Of a DNA stretch of 64,000 nt, positions 48,625 through 58,085 are shown in pieces. The notes below the pieces were generated by a model that had not been told where the DNA came from, ran no database searches, and saw only the letters and a list, made by a program, of their open reading frames with translations. A program made the position numbers and the translations under genes. The first letter of the stretch is position 1; every line of letters starts with the position of its first letter. Source of the stretch: Carnobacterium alterfunditum DSM 5972 (GTDB lineage Bacteria > Bacillota > Bacilli > Lactobacillales > Carnobacteriaceae); assembly GCF_000744115.1 (NCBI RefSeq), contig NZ_JQLG01000004.1, positions 2,020,190-2,084,189 of the forward strand, in the 5' to 3' direction.

Positions 48625-48662
48625 AAAAAAGGAGCATTCACAAAAATGTGAATGCTCCTTAA
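48625..48662 (-). terminator. Terminator of the opuA operon
   Basis: AAGGAGCATTCAC/GTGAATGCTCCTT stem with six-base loop; on the - strand T6 follows. It is 18 bases after the last opuAC stop. Confidence 0.92.
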
Positions 48663-48679
48663 CTGTGTTCATTGAAAGA

Positions 48680-49573
48680 TTATTTTGTTACGCCTTCAGT
48701 CCATTCAGCGACACGGTCTGGATTTTCTTCGATCCAAGCTTCTGCTGCATCTTCAGGATCTTCACCTTCAGAAATAGCTAACATAATGCTTTCCATTTCT
48801 TCAGTAGTCCAATTAAATTGATCTAATACTTGATAAGCTTCAGGTAGATCTTCTTCTAAGTCTTTACGAGCCATAGTGTTGATTGTTTCTTCTCCACCAA
48901 ATGCACCTTCAGGATCTTCAAGATATTTCAAGTCATAAGTGGCGAACATCCAATGTGGAGACCAACCAGTGATGATAATTTCTTCTTCATCTTTAATAGC
49001 TTGACCTAATTCAACAGTCATTGCACCAGATGAAGAAGTTTTTAGGTCCCAATCACTCAAGTTAGGATAAGTTTCTAGCGCTGTTTCAGTTGCGGCAACG
49101 ACACCAGCACCAGGTTCGATACCTGTGATGGTCATTTCAGCTTCATCAGAAAGGTCAGCGATAGAATCGACATCCATATATTCAGGAACAACTAAACCAA
49201 CTTTTGCGCCTTCTAAGTTCGAGCCTAAGTCAACCACTTGATCGCCATACTCTTCAAATTGAGAACCATGAGTTTCAGGTAGCCAAGCAGCTACCATTGC
49301 ATCAGCATCGCCACTAGATACGGCTTGCCACATAACAGCGTTATCTAATGGTGTCAGTGATACGTCATAGCCTAAGTTTTCTAAAACTTTACCGATAACG
49401 TTAGTAGAAGCAACTTCACTATCCCATTCTACATAAGCTAGCTCAATTTCTTGGCCATTACCAACGTTTGTAGCTTCATCGTCGGTTGATTCTTCTGTTG
49501 TGCAGCCTGCAGCAACTAATGATAACCCAAGACCTGCTGTAAGACCCAAATATTTCCAGTTTAATTTTTTCAT
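48680..49573 (-). CDS. opuAC: Glycine betaine-binding lipoprotein, copy 3 of 3 (operon-distal)
   Basis: 297 residues. The lipoprotein signal has Lys-rich start and lipobox LVAAGC with the acylated Cys24. The ligand cage of OpuAC-type proteins is made of Trp residues; candidates are AYVEWDSE (W50), AVMWQAV (W82) and GWSPHWMFATYD. This copy carries changes relative to its siblings, such as Asp for Asn in GDADAMV and VVDLGSN in place of VNLGVN. Its own ribosome binding site AAGGAGAG precedes the ATG. It delivers betaine to OpuAB. Confidence 0.92.
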   Translation of the reverse strand: MKKLNWKYLGLTAGLGLSLVAAGCTTEESTDDEATNVGNGQEIELAYVEWDSEVASTNVIGKVLENLGYDVSLTPLDNAVMWQAVSSGDADAMVAAWLPETHGSQFEEYGDQVVDLGSNLEGAKVGLVVPEYMDVDSIADLSDEAEMTITGIEPGAGVVAATETALETYPNLSDWDLKTSSSGAMTVELGQAIKDEEEIIITGWSPHWMFATYDLKYLEDPEGAFGGEETINTMARKDLEEDLPEAYQVLDQFNWTTEEMESIMLAISEGEDPEDAAEAWIEENPDRVAEWTEGVTK

Positions 49574-49643
49574 AATTGATAAATCTCTCCTTTATATTTA
49601 AATTAAATCTTTTAGTAAGATTATTTTAGATAGAATAAAACGA

Positions 49644-50537
49644 TTATTTTGTTACGCCTTCAGTCCATTCAGCGACACGGTCTGGATTCTCTTCGATCCA
49701 AGCTTCTGCGGCGTCTTCAGGATCTTCACCTTCAGAAATAGCTAGCATAAGGATTTCCAATTCTTCAGAGGTCCAGTTAAATTGATCTAATACTTGATAA
49801 GCTTCAGGTAGATCTTCTTCTAAGCCTTTACGAGCCATAGTGTTGATTGTTTCTGCATCACCAAATGTTCCTTCAGGATCTTCAAGATATTTCAAATCAT
49901 AAGTGGCGAACATCCAATGTGGAGACCAACCGGTGATGATAATTTCTTCTTCATTTTTAATAGCTTGACCTAACTCAATAGCCATCGCACCAGATGAAGA
50001 AGTTTTAAGTTCCCAATCACTCAAGTTAGGGTAAGTTTCAAGCGCTGTTTCAGTTGCGGCAACGATACCAGCTCCAGGTTCGATACCTGTGATACTTTTT
50101 CCAGCTTCATCAGAAAGGTCAGCGATAGAATCAGCGTCCATATATTCAGGGACGACTAAACCAACTTTTGCACCTTCTAAGTTCACGCCTAGGTTAACCA
50201 GTTGGTCGCCATATTCTTCAAGCTGTGAACTATGAGTTTCAGGCAGCCAAGCAGCTACCATCGCATCAGCATTGCCACTAGATACGGCTTGCCACATGAC
50301 GGCATTATCTAATGGTGTCAGTGTTACATTATAGCCTAAGTTTTCTAAAACTTTACCGATAACGTTAGTAGAAGCGACTTCACTGTCCCATTCTACATAA
50401 GCTAATTCAATTTCTTGTCCATTACCAACGTTTGTAGCTTCATCTTCGGCTGTTTCTTCTGTTGCGCAACCTGCAGCAGCTAATGATAACCCTAAACCTG
50501 CTGTAAGACTTAAATATTTCCAGTTTAATTTTTTCAT
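49644..50537 (-). CDS. opuAC: Glycine betaine-binding lipoprotein, copy 2 of 3
   Basis: 297 residues, no length change against the other copies, with about one residue in ten different. Lipobox LAAAGC (Cys24) and all cage Trp residues are kept. The intergenic spacer also repeats (AAAGGAGAAATTTATCAATT before the ATG), showing that gene plus ribosome binding site were duplicated as a unit of roughly 0.96-0.99 kb. All three copies look functional. Confidence 0.92.
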   Translation of the reverse strand: MKKLNWKYLSLTAGLGLSLAAAGCATEETAEDEATNVGNGQEIELAYVEWDSEVASTNVIGKVLENLGYNVTLTPLDNAVMWQAVSSGNADAMVAAWLPETHSSQLEEYGDQLVNLGVNLEGAKVGLVVPEYMDADSIADLSDEAGKSITGIEPGAGIVAATETALETYPNLSDWELKTSSSGAMAIELGQAIKNEEEIIITGWSPHWMFATYDLKYLEDPEGTFGDAETINTMARKGLEEDLPEAYQVLDQFNWTSEELEILMLAISEGEDPEDAAEAWIEENPDRVAEWTEGVTK

Positions 50538-50630
50538 AATTGATAAATTTCTCCTTTATAATTAAATCAAATTTTAGAGTGAAAGATTATTTAAATAATT
50601 AGTATAGCCTATACGGTCTAAATAAAACGA

Positions 50631-51524
50631 CTATTTTATTACGCCTTCAGTCCATTCAGCGACACGGTCTGGATTTTCTTCGATCCAAGTTTCTGCTGCA
50701 TCTTCAGGATCTTCACCTTCAGAAATAACTAACATAAGGCTTTCCACTTCTTCAGAGGTCCAGTTAAATTGATCCAATACTTGGTAAGCTTCAGGCATAT
50801 CTTCTTCTAAACCCTCACGGGCCATAGTATTGATTGTTTCTTCTCCGCCGAATGCACCTTCAGGGTCTTCAAGATATTTCAAATCATAAGTGGCGAACAT
50901 CCAATGTGGAGACCAACCAGTGATGACAATTTCTTCTTCATTTTTTATAGCTTGGCCTAACTCAATAGCCATCGCACCAGATGAAGAAGTTTTAATTTCC
51001 CAATCACTCAAGTTAGGGTAAATTTCTAATGCTGTTTGAGTTGCAGCAACGATACCAGAACCAGGTTCGATAGCTGTGATGCCCTTTTCAGCTTCATCAG
51101 TAAGGTCAGCGATAGAATCGGCATCCATATATTTAGGGACAACTAAACCAAGTACTGCACCTTCTAAGTTCACTCCTAGGTTAACCATTTGGTCACCATA
51201 TTCATCAAGCTGAGGACCATGAGTTTCAGGCAGCCAAGCAGCTACCATTGCATCAGCATTGCCACTAGCTACAGCTTGCCACATGACGGCGTTATCTAAT
51301 GGTGTCAATGTTACATTATAGCCTAAGTTTTCTAGAACTTTACCGATAACGTTAGTAGATGCTACTTCAGTATCCCATTCTACATAGGCTAATTCAATTT
51401 CTTGACCTTTACCAACGTTTGTAGCTTCATCTTCTGTTGTTTCTTCTGTTGCGCAACCTGCAGCAACTAATGATAATCCTAAACCTGCTGTAAGACTTAA
51501 ATATTTCCAGTTTAATTTTTTCAT
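50631..51524 (-). CDS. opuAC: Glycine betaine-binding lipoprotein, copy 1 of 3 (next to permease)
   Basis: 297 residues, lipobox LVAAGC (Cys24). It shows small differences from the other two, such as LGLVVPKYMD and ETWIEENP, scattered over both lobes but outside the cage segments. As the copy beside opuAB it probably keeps the original position. OpuA couples ATP hydrolysis to betaine uptake against osmotic stress. Confidence 0.92.
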   Translation of the reverse strand: MKKLNWKYLSLTAGLGLSLVAAGCATEETTEDEATNVGKGQEIELAYVEWDTEVASTNVIGKVLENLGYNVTLTPLDNAVMWQAVASGNADAMVAAWLPETHGPQLDEYGDQMVNLGVNLEGAVLGLVVPKYMDADSIADLTDEAEKGITAIEPGSGIVAATQTALEIYPNLSDWEIKTSSSGAMAIELGQAIKNEEEIVITGWSPHWMFATYDLKYLEDPEGAFGGEETINTMAREGLEEDMPEAYQVLDQFNWTSEEVESLMLVISEGEDPEDAAETWIEENPDRVAEWTEGVIK

Positions 51525-51590
51525 AATTGATAAATTTCTCCTTTATAATTAAATCAAATTTTAGAGTAAAAGATTGTTAAATAAAACGAA

Positions 51591-52436
51591 TTATTTTTTG
51601 TTTAATTTTTGTGTCAGGCGATCAATGATGATTGCCAAAACAACTAAACCTAAACCAGATACGAAACCTGTACCGACTTGAGCACGTTGTAGGGAAGAAA
51701 GAACTTCTCTACCCAGACCAGGTGCCCCGATCATTGAAGCAATAACGACCATTGATAAAGCCAACATAACGGTCTGGTTGATACCAGCCATAATAGTTGA
51801 TTTAGCTAAAGGCAATTCGACTTTAAATAATTTTTGAGCGCCTGTGCTACCAAATGATTCAGCAGCTTCAACTAGTTCAAATGAAACTTGTCTGATTCCA
51901 AGGTTAGTAAAACGAACAGTGGGTGGGATAGCAAAAATTAAAGAAGCGAATACTCCTGGGACCATACCAATACCAAAGAACGCAACTGCCGGAATTAAAT
52001 AGACAAATGCAGGCATTGTTTGCATGAAATCAAGAATAGGAGCAATAATTGCATTCGCAATTTTACTTTTAGCCATCAAAATCCCAAATGGAACACCAAT
52101 AACAATAGACAATAAACTAGCAACCAAGACTAAAGTCAAGGTATTCATTAAGTCTGACCAAAGATCTTGATTATAAATGAACCAAAGACCAATTATTGAA
52201 AATGTAGCTAATCCGAATGTTTTCTTTGAAGCAAAGAAAGCAATCGCAGCAATAATCAAAATAAACAAAATAGGAGGAACTAATAATAAGGTTTCCGTTG
52301 TAAATTCCATTGCAATTTCAGAATATTTTTGGATTGGATCAAACAAGAAAGCAAAAGTATCTGTTAACCAAACTGTAAGGTTCTCAACTCCGTCTGCTAC
52401 GGGTAATTCTGGGATGATATCTAATATACTAGACAT
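51591..52436 (-). CDS. opuAB: Glycine betaine ABC transporter permease
   Basis: 281 residues with about six to seven membrane helices. The ATPase-contact loop (EAA motif) is seen as [20 protein letters not shown] (about 191-210). The start is ATG 52436, overlapping the opuAA stop by eight bases with GAGG nine bases upstream. It is a separate protein, unlike the permease-binding protein fusion of Lactococcus OpuABC. Confidence 0.93.
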   Translation of the reverse strand: MSSILDIIPELPVADGVENLTVWLTDTFAFLFDPIQKYSEIAMEFTTETLLLVPPILFILIIAAIAFFASKKTFGLATFSIIGLWFIYNQDLWSDLMNTLTLVLVASLLSIVIGVPFGILMAKSKIANAIIAPILDFMQTMPAFVYLIPAVAFFGIGMVPGVFASLIFAIPPTVRFTNLGIRQVSFELVEAAESFGSTGAQKLFKVELPLAKSTIMAGINQTVMLALSMVVIASMIGAPGLGREVLSSLQRAQVGTGFVSGLGLVVLAIIIDRLTQKLNKK

Positions 52437-53625
52437 TTTCAAGGACCTCACTTTCTCCTGCAAGAGCGGCTATTACAGCACCTCTGACAATAATACCAAC
52501 TAATTTACCTTCATCGACAACTGCCACTGGTGTAGTTGAATCATGAATAACTGTAAAGATATCATTCATTGATGTTGTTCTAGTAACAGTGGGGATATCA
52601 ACTTTAAGGATACTATCAATTGTTTCAATATTTTTCTTACGAGCAGCTGAAGCATCTTCAGCTGTGATATAGCCTAAAAGATTGCGTTGGCTATCTACAA
52701 CTAGCATACTTGATATTCCTTGTTTACGCATTTGCTCTAGTGCAAAGCGTGGTCCGTGATTTTTAATATTTAAAGTCTCCGGACGTTGCATAATATTTTC
52801 GGCTGTCAATACTTTAGAACGATCAACGTCTTCAATGAATTTTTCAACGTAATCATTTGCAGGGTGAGTTAATATTTCTTCAGGTGAACCAATTTGTACA
52901 ATTGATCCATCTTTCATTAAGGCAATTTTATCGCCTATTCTTAAAGCTTCATTTAAATCATGAGTAATGAAGATAATGGTTTTTTTAACATTGGATTGAA
53001 GCTCGATTAATTCATCTTGCATTTCACGACGGATCAAAGGATCTAATGCTGAGAACGCTTCGTCCATTAATAAAATTTCAGGATCATTAGCTAAAGCACG
53101 TGCTAATCCAACTCTTTGCTGCATTCCACCGGATAATTGATTAGGGAATTGATCTTTATAATCGCCTAATCCTGCATTATCTAAAGCTTTTTGAGCTTTT
53201 TGTTCTCTTTCAGCTTTTTCCATACCTTGAATTTCTAATCCGTATTCGGTATTTTCTAGAATAGTCCGATGAGGGAAAAGACCAAAATTTTGGAAAACCA
53301 TACTCATTTTTTCTCTTCGTACTTGACGCAATGCTTTCTTATCCATAGTAGATAAGTTTTCATTATCTATATAAATATTTCCTTTAGTTGGATCAATCAG
53401 ACGATTGAACATTCGAACAAGAGTTGATTTCCCACTACCGGATAATCCCATAATAACAAAAATCTCACCCTCTTCAACCGTAAAACTAACATCATCGACT
53501 CCAACAGTGACCCCAGTTTCTTTAAATATTTCTTGCTTAGATTTCTGTTGATCTAACAGTTCTAAGGCTTGCGTTGTTTTTTTACCAAAAACTTTTGTTA
53601 CATTTTCAATAGTTATTTTTGACAA
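52429..53625 (-). CDS. opuAA: Glycine betaine ABC transporter ATPase with CBS domains
   Basis: 398 residues from TTG 53625, seven bases after AAGGAGC; longer readings lack a site. Walker [10 protein letters not shown] (about 62-70), signature [15 protein letters not shown] (about 163-177) and Walker [13 protein letters not shown] (about 184-195). Two CBS domains (from about 280 on; [18 protein letters not shown]) sense ionic strength, or c-di-AMP in related systems. First gene of opuAA-AB-AC-AC-AC. Confidence 0.94.
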   Translation of the reverse strand: MSKITIENVTKVFGKKTTQALELLDQQKSKQEIFKETGVTVGVDDVSFTVEEGEIFVIMGLSGSGKSTLVRMFNRLIDPTKGNIYIDNENLSTMDKKALRQVRREKMSMVFQNFGLFPHRTILENTEYGLEIQGMEKAEREQKAQKALDNAGLGDYKDQFPNQLSGGMQQRVGLARALANDPEILLMDEAFSALDPLIRREMQDELIELQSNVKKTIIFITHDLNEALRIGDKIALMKDGSIVQIGSPEEILTHPANDYVEKFIEDVDRSKVLTAENIMQRPETLNIKNHGPRFALEQMRKQGISSMLVVDSQRNLLGYITAEDASAARKKNIETIDSILKVDIPTVTRTTSMNDIFTVIHDSTTPVAVVDEGKLVGIIVRGAVIAALAGESEVLENV

Positions 53626-53815
53626 AATAACAGCTCCTTCCCATTTTTTATTTATGAATCTCAAACTAGCTAACCAAAAATGATTAAGATAGAATTGAAA
53701 CATAAATTGATTAGCAAACCACCGTCAAAAGTGGTTTTTCAAAAAATCTTTTTTAAGAAAAATTAACATCAATTATTCTAAAAAAAAACATTTCTAAATT
53801 AGATACAAGTGTAAG

Positions 53816-53834
53816 TGTAACATGAATGTCATAA
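53816..53834. promoter_or_regulatory. Imperfect palindrome, operator candidate 1
   Basis: TGTAACATGAATGTCATAA has the same centre as the perfect palindrome at 53955-53980, with one mismatched pair in each arm. It sits at the start of the first tandem repeat copy. Confidence 0.45.
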
Positions 53835-53955
53835 AAAAAAAAATAAAACCATTTTCAAAAATAAGCTTTAGCAGCCCTTTTTTGCTTTCGCAGTAGACCT
53901 TAGAGCATATAACAAAAAAGGAATATTTTTTTAAAAAACGTTTTCATTCATACAT
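53821..53955. repeat. Tandem direct repeat, copy A
   Basis: About 135 bp matching 53964-54098 at an offset of 143 bases. Shared blocks include CATGAATGT, AATAAAACCA, TAGACCTTAGAGCATATA and AACGTT. Differences are many small substitutions and indels, so the duplication is old. Confidence 0.75.
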
Positions 53956-53980
53956 AATTATAACATGAATGTTATAATTA
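53955..53980. promoter_or_regulatory. Perfect 26-bp palindrome, operator candidate 2
   Basis: Twelve-base arms TAATTATAACAT and ATGTTATAATTA flank a GA centre. It overlaps the start of the second tandem repeat copy. A dimeric repressor such as an osmolyte regulator is plausible; no regulator gene lies in the window. Confidence 0.5.
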
Positions 53981-54098
53981 AAAAAATAAAACCACTTTTA
54001 AAATAAGTTTTAGTAGCCATGTTTTACCCTTGCAATAGACCTTAGAGCATATACTAAAAAAGTAATATTTAAAAAAACGTTCTCATTCCTCTATTTAT
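53964..54098. repeat. Tandem direct repeat, copy B
   Basis: Second copy of the repeat described at 53821-53955, closer to the HD hydrolase gene. Confidence 0.75.
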
Positions 54099-54211
54099 GA
54101 GTTGCCTTAAAAAAGAGTGGTATGAAGTTAGAGATAAAACTTGTGATTTTTTTGTGAGATTGATAGACTTATTTCATGTAATTCAAAGATTAGAAAAGAG
54201 GTAGAGGATCA

Positions 54212-54877
54212 ATGTTGTCAAAGGTGCAGAAAATAATAATAAAGGATACTGAAGAATATGTCTTTCAATTGCTAAAAGATGATGCTAGTGGCCATGATTG
54301 GTGGCATATCGATCGTGTCAGAAAGCTAGCTAAAAATATAGCTGAAAACGAACTAGAAGACATAAACCTCTTTGTCTGTGAAATGGCGGCTCTTTTGCAT
54401 GATGTAGCAGATGGGAAGTTAAATAATACAGAAGCTGAAGGAGAAAAGAAAGTTAGAAATTGGCTATCACAGTATCGATTGACTAAAAAAGAAAGTCAGC
54501 AAATAATGGAAATTATTCTTCATCTATCTTATAAGGGTGGAACAAATAAAGTAGTCTTATCTTCTATAGAAGGGAGAATCGTTCAAGATGCAGATCGTCT
54601 AGATGCAATGGGCGCAATTGGGATTGCACGAACGATGGCCTATTCTGGGTCGAAAAATCGTTTGATTCATGACCCAGCAAAAAAAGCACGTGACCATCTT
54701 ACAATAGAAGAATATCGTTCTGGCGAAGATACTGCTATTATGCATTTTTATGAAAAATTATTAAGATTAAAAAATGAAATGAATACAACTGTTGGGGAAC
54801 AACTAGCAGAAAAAAGGCACAGTTATATGGAAGATTATTTGAAAGAATTTTACGCTGAATGGGATGGAGAAAGATAA
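54212..54877 (+). CDS. HD-domain phosphohydrolase (YpgQ-like)
   Basis: 221 residues. HDWWHIDRVRKLAKNIA (His about 27-31) and AALLHDVADGKL (HD pair about 63-64) give the metal site, with a late Asp in IVQDADRLDAMGAIGIAR (about 127-144). This pattern matches the YpgQ/YedJ group, where Bacillus YpgQ is a nucleoside triphosphate pyrophosphatase. The ATG follows AAGAGGTAGAGG. Monocistronic or with the GNAT gene 54 bases later. Confidence 0.87.
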   Translation: MLSKVQKIIIKDTEEYVFQLLKDDASGHDWWHIDRVRKLAKNIAENELEDINLFVCEMAALLHDVADGKLNNTEAEGEKKVRNWLSQYRLTKKESQQIMEIILHLSYKGGTNKVVLSSIEGRIVQDADRLDAMGAIGIARTMAYSGSKNRLIHDPAKKARDHLTIEEYRSGEDTAIMHFYEKLLRLKNEMNTTVGEQLAEKRHSYMEDYLKEFYAEWDGER

Positions 54878-54931
54878 AGTCCTGATAAAAATCAATTTGA
54901 TTTGAGATAACTAGGTAGGGGAGGTCAACTG

Positions 54932-55417
54932 ATGAATGGAATAGAAGAACTTATATTAATAGAGGCGACTGTAGGCGATATTCCTATGATAGAAAATTAT
55001 GTGATAGAAAAAAATCCTTATACAGTGACACCAATAGATGGGATGACGGAAAGTTTACATGAATATAAAAAATACCCGATTTTAATTTTAGATAAAGATA
55101 AAATGGTGGGTTTTTTTATTCTTCAAACAGGAGAATCCATTCTAAACTATACTTCAAATCCTCATGCAATCTTATTAAAAGACCATTCAGTTGATAAACG
55201 TTATCAAAAAAGAGGCTATGGAAAATTATCAATGGAAAAATTGCCTGAATTTATAAAAAAACATTTCTCTTCTATTAATGAGGTTATTTTATTGATTGAT
55301 TATGATAACATTGGCGGACAAATGATGTATTTAAAATCAGGGTTTAAGGATACTAAAAATAGAGTGAAAGATTTAAATGGGTACAAGTTTATCTATTCTA
55401 AAATCATAATAAACTAA
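54932..55417 (+). CDS. GNAT-family N-acetyltransferase
   Basis: 161 residues. The acetyl-CoA pyrophosphate loop is seen as VDKRYQKRGYGKLSM (about 90-104), the Q/R-x-x-G-x-G/A motif. The final strands (INEVILLIDYDNIGGQMMYLKSGF) follow with the usual N-x-x-A/G-x-x-x-Y pattern. The substrate is unknown. ATG lies after GGGGAGGTC. The TPP riboswitch promoter follows it. Confidence 0.87.
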   Translation: MNGIEELILIEATVGDIPMIENYVIEKNPYTVTPIDGMTESLHEYKKYPILILDKDKMVGFFILQTGESILNYTSNPHAILLKDHSVDKRYQKRGYGKLSMEKLPEFIKKHFSSINEVILLIDYDNIGGQMMYLKSGFKDTKNRVKDLNGYKFIYSKIIIN

Positions 55418-55454
55418 TTTGAAAAAATAGAATAAGAATAAGCTAAAGAGATGA

Positions 55455-55483
55455 TTGACAATTTTAAACAATAACCGTATCAT
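55455..55483 (+). promoter_or_regulatory. Promoter of the thiT transcript
   Basis: TTGACA at 55455-55460, 17-base spacer, TATCAT at 55478-55483, about 30 bases before the riboswitch. Confidence 0.7.
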
Positions 55484-55511
55484 AATATATGTAAGTAAAT
55501 TGAATGAACAA

Positions 55512-55606
55512 CCATCACAAAGGGGTGCCGTGAAAAGCTGAGATTGAATCAATTGATTCTAACCCTTGGAACCTGTTCGTTAGTACGAACGTAGGGATTG
55601 TGACGG
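55512..55606 (+). promoter_or_regulatory. TPP riboswitch
   Basis: All hallmarks of the THI element are in order: GGGGTGCC, GCTGAGATTG, ACCCTTGGAACCTG, then a P4/P5-type hairpin GTTCGTTAGTACGAAC and GTAGGGA. The closing helix P1 is TCACAA with TTGTGA. It binds thiamine pyrophosphate and lowers expression of the downstream thiamine transporter. Confidence 0.95.
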
Positions 55607-55640
55607 GGACGAAATATTGTTTTGTAAAATAATAATTCGA

Positions 55641-55693
55641 GCTCCTCCTTTGATGTGTGGCACTGTTCAACACATTTAAGGAGGAGTTTTTTT
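55641..55693 (+). terminator. Riboswitch expression platform: terminator containing the thiT ribosome binding site
   Basis: CTCCTCCTT (55642-55650) pairs with AAGGAGGAG (55678-55686), extended by an inner GTGT/ACAC stem and followed by T7. The 3' arm is the ribosome binding site of thiT, so the same hairpin can stop transcription and hide the site. Confidence 0.85.
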
Positions 55694-56252
55694 GAATAAT
55701 GATCGATTACGCGTTTGGATAGAAGGAACGATATTTGCTGCTTTAGCCATTGTATTATCAATGATTCCAACAAATATTGGAACAGGTTTTACTGTTTCTT
55801 TAGGAATGATCCCATTAACGTTATTTGCTTTTAGACATGGCTTTTTAGCAGCGTCCGCAGCCGGATTTCTCTGGGGCATATTACATTTTCTGATGGGGAC
55901 TGCTAGTATTTTACATCCACTGCAAGGATTTATAGAATATTTTATTGCTTTTGCATTTGTTGGGTTTGCAGGTGTCGTCAAAAGGCCCTTGCTTAGTGCC
56001 TTCGAAAACAATAATAGGGTCAAACAGTATCAATTCATTGTAATAGGAACAATTATTGGTACAATTGCTCGTTTTTTCTGGCATTTCGTTGCAGGTTATT
56101 ATTTTTGGGGAAGCTATGCTCCAGAAGGCATGAATCCGCTATGGTACTCTTTTATTGCGAATGGAGGAAGTGCGCTAGCCACTGGGATCGCAACAAGTAT
56201 AGTATTAGTTATCATAGCTAAAACTACGCCAACTTTATTTTTGAAAAAATAA
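55692..56252 (+). CDS. thiT: Thiamine transporter ThiT (ECF S component)
   Basis: 186 residues with six membrane helices. The N-terminal RVWIEGTIFAALAIVLSMIP and GFLWGILHFLMGTASILHP with the conserved Trp and Glu-rich loops are typical of ThiT, which binds thiamine and pairs with the shared ECF energising module (not in this window). TTG 55692 stands five bases after AAGGAGGAG. The TPP riboswitch upstream confirms the substrate. Confidence 0.95.
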   Translation: MNNDRLRVWIEGTIFAALAIVLSMIPTNIGTGFTVSLGMIPLTLFAFRHGFLAASAAGFLWGILHFLMGTASILHPLQGFIEYFIAFAFVGFAGVVKRPLLSAFENNNRVKQYQFIVIGTIIGTIARFFWHFVAGYYFWGSYAPEGMNPLWYSFIANGGSALATGIATSIVLVIIAKTTPTLFLKK

Positions 56253-56286
56253 AAAATAATCATAAATTTACTTAAATACTTTTATT

Positions 56287-56320
56287 AAGGGGATCAGACA
56301 CTAGTTCTGATCTCTTTTTT
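56287..56320 (+). terminator. Terminator of thiT
   Basis: GGGGATCAGA/TCTGATCTCT stem, seven-base loop, T6. Confidence 0.9.
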
Positions 56321-56416
56321 AATAAAGCATGTCTGATGAATGGCTAATTTCTAGTAGCTAAAAGAAAAGTGAAGTAGTAAGATTAGACGATAACGAAGTT
56401 TGAGAGGAATAATGCA

Positions 56417-57868
56417 ATGAACATACTAATATACATATTTTTAGGCTTTTTCATTTTAAATACCATATTTGCTGTTATTACGGTATTTCGTGAAAAACGA
56501 GATATTGCGGCTACTTGGGCATGGTTGCTTGTATTGCTTCTATTGCCAGGGATTGGGTTTATTTTTTATCTGTTTGTAGGTAAAAAATTGACTCGTGAAA
56601 AAATATTCGATATCAAATCCCAAGAGAACATTGGAATGCCAGAGCTTGTTCAAGCTCAAAAAGATATGCTGGCAGAGGATGAAGAGCTGTTGTCTGCTAA
56701 ACAAGCTACTGAAAATGCAAAAGAGATGGCTAGTTTATTTTTAGAAAGCGATGAATCTATCTTAACTAAAGGAAATAAAGTAGAATTATTTACTGATGGA
56801 GCCAAAAAATTTGAGTCTCTGATTGAAGATATTTCTAAAGCTGAACACCATATTCATATGATTTATTATATTATCCATAATGATAAAATAGGTAACCTTG
56901 TCCTTAAAGCGTTAGAAGAAAGAGCAGCAGCAGGAGTCGATGTTTTAGTCATTTATGATGCATTAGGTTCTCGATCACTAAAGTCGAACTTTTTTAAACC
57001 ATTGAAAAAATTAGGTGGAAAAGCTGAACCATTTTTTGGATCAAAACTTCCAATCATTAATTTGCGATTTAACTATCGTAATCACCGTAAAATTGTGATT
57101 ATTGATGGAAAAATTGGGTATACTGGTGGTTTCAATGTGGGAGATGAATACTTAGGCGAATATAAGAAATTCGGCTACTGGAGAGATACTCATTTAAAAA
57201 TACAAGGTAATTCGGTATTAGCTCTTCAGAGTCGTTTTTTAATGGATTGGAATGCTGCTGTTCCTAAGCACAAATTGGAATATGCAGAGAACTACTTTCC
57301 TTTGATCGATAAAAAAGGACACTCGAATGTTCAAGTTGTTTCAAGTGGACCTGATTCGGACGTTGAACAAATCAAAAAAGGCTATATCAAAATGATCAGT
57401 ATGGCTAAGGAATCTGTTTTTATTCAAACGCCTTATTTTGTTCCTGATGATTCAGTATTAGAATCGATCCAAATTGCTGTTATGTCTGGTATCGACGTAA
57501 AAATTATGATACCGAATAAACCAGATCACCCGTTTATTTATCGTGCAACAATGTATTATGCAGCAGCAATGGTCGCCGTTGGAGCAGAAGTTTATATTTA
57601 TGACAATGGATTTTTACATTCTAAAACAGTGGTTGTTGATGGAGATATTTGTTCAATTGGTACAGCAAATTTTGATATTCGAAGTTTTAAACTAAATTTT
57701 GAAGTGAATGTATTTATTTATGATTGTAAAGTTGCACAAGAACAACAAAAACTTTTCTACGAAGATATGAAGAAAAGTTACTTGTTAACGCAGGAGATAC
57801 TGGATAATCAGTCTAAATGGTTAAAATTAAAGCAAACTTTTTCACGATTATTTTCTCCAATATTGTAA
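56417..57868 (+). CDS. cls: Cardiolipin synthase
   Basis: 483 residues. Two N-terminal membrane helices (about 3-22 and 32-52) are followed by two phospholipase D domains, with motifs NHRKIVIIDGKIGYTGGFN (about 219-237) and HSKTVVVDGDICSIGTANFD (about 398-417). It condenses two phosphatidylglycerols to cardiolipin. Neighbouring osmolyte transporters are of interest because cardiolipin content often follows osmotic stress; the link is inference. ATG follows GAGAGGAA. Confidence 0.95.
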   Translation: MNILIYIFLGFFILNTIFAVITVFREKRDIAATWAWLLVLLLLPGIGFIFYLFVGKKLTREKIFDIKSQENIGMPELVQAQKDMLAEDEELLSAKQATENAKEMASLFLESDESILTKGNKVELFTDGAKKFESLIEDISKAEHHIHMIYYIIHNDKIGNLVLKALEERAAAGVDVLVIYDALGSRSLKSNFFKPLKKLGGKAEPFFGSKLPIINLRFNYRNHRKIVIIDGKIGYTGGFNVGDEYLGEYKKFGYWRDTHLKIQGNSVLALQSRFLMDWNAAVPKHKLEYAENYFPLIDKKGHSNVQVVSSGPDSDVEQIKKGYIKMISMAKESVFIQTPYFVPDDSVLESIQIAVMSGIDVKIMIPNKPDHPFIYRATMYYAAAMVAVGAEVYIYDNGFLHSKTVVVDGDICSIGTANFDIRSFKLNFEVNVFIYDCKVAQEQQKLFYEDMKKSYLLTQEILDNQSKWLKLKQTFSRLFSPIL

Positions 57869-57937
57869 AAATCCAATAAAATAGTCATAGAAAAATAGCC
57901 TGATTTGATTTTTTACTTATATTTCGATACTTTAAGC

Positions 57938-57977
57938 GAGATTTGAACAACTATCCCTTGTTCAGATCTCTTTTTTT
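57938..57977 (+). terminator. Terminator of cls
   Basis: GAGATTTGAACAA/TTGTTCAGATCTC stem with one G-U pair, then T7. Confidence 0.9.
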
Positions 57978-58085
57978 AGGAGAAAAACTAATAAAAAAAT
58001 CATCAAATTTGAATAGATCAGATATATTTGAGATAATAAAATTAATTACAGTCAAAAAAAGAAATTATATGATGAGGTGAATGGA

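Larger units (their letters stand above)
53626..54211. promoter_or_regulatory. Divergent control region of opuA and the HD hydrolase gene
   Basis: About 590 bases without a gene. It contains a diverged tandem duplication (53821-53955 and 53964-54098), each starting with a palindromic ATGAATG centre. The region is over three-quarters A+T. The opuA promoter must lie here on the - strand, but several -10-like boxes make an exact call unsafe. Confidence 0.6.
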
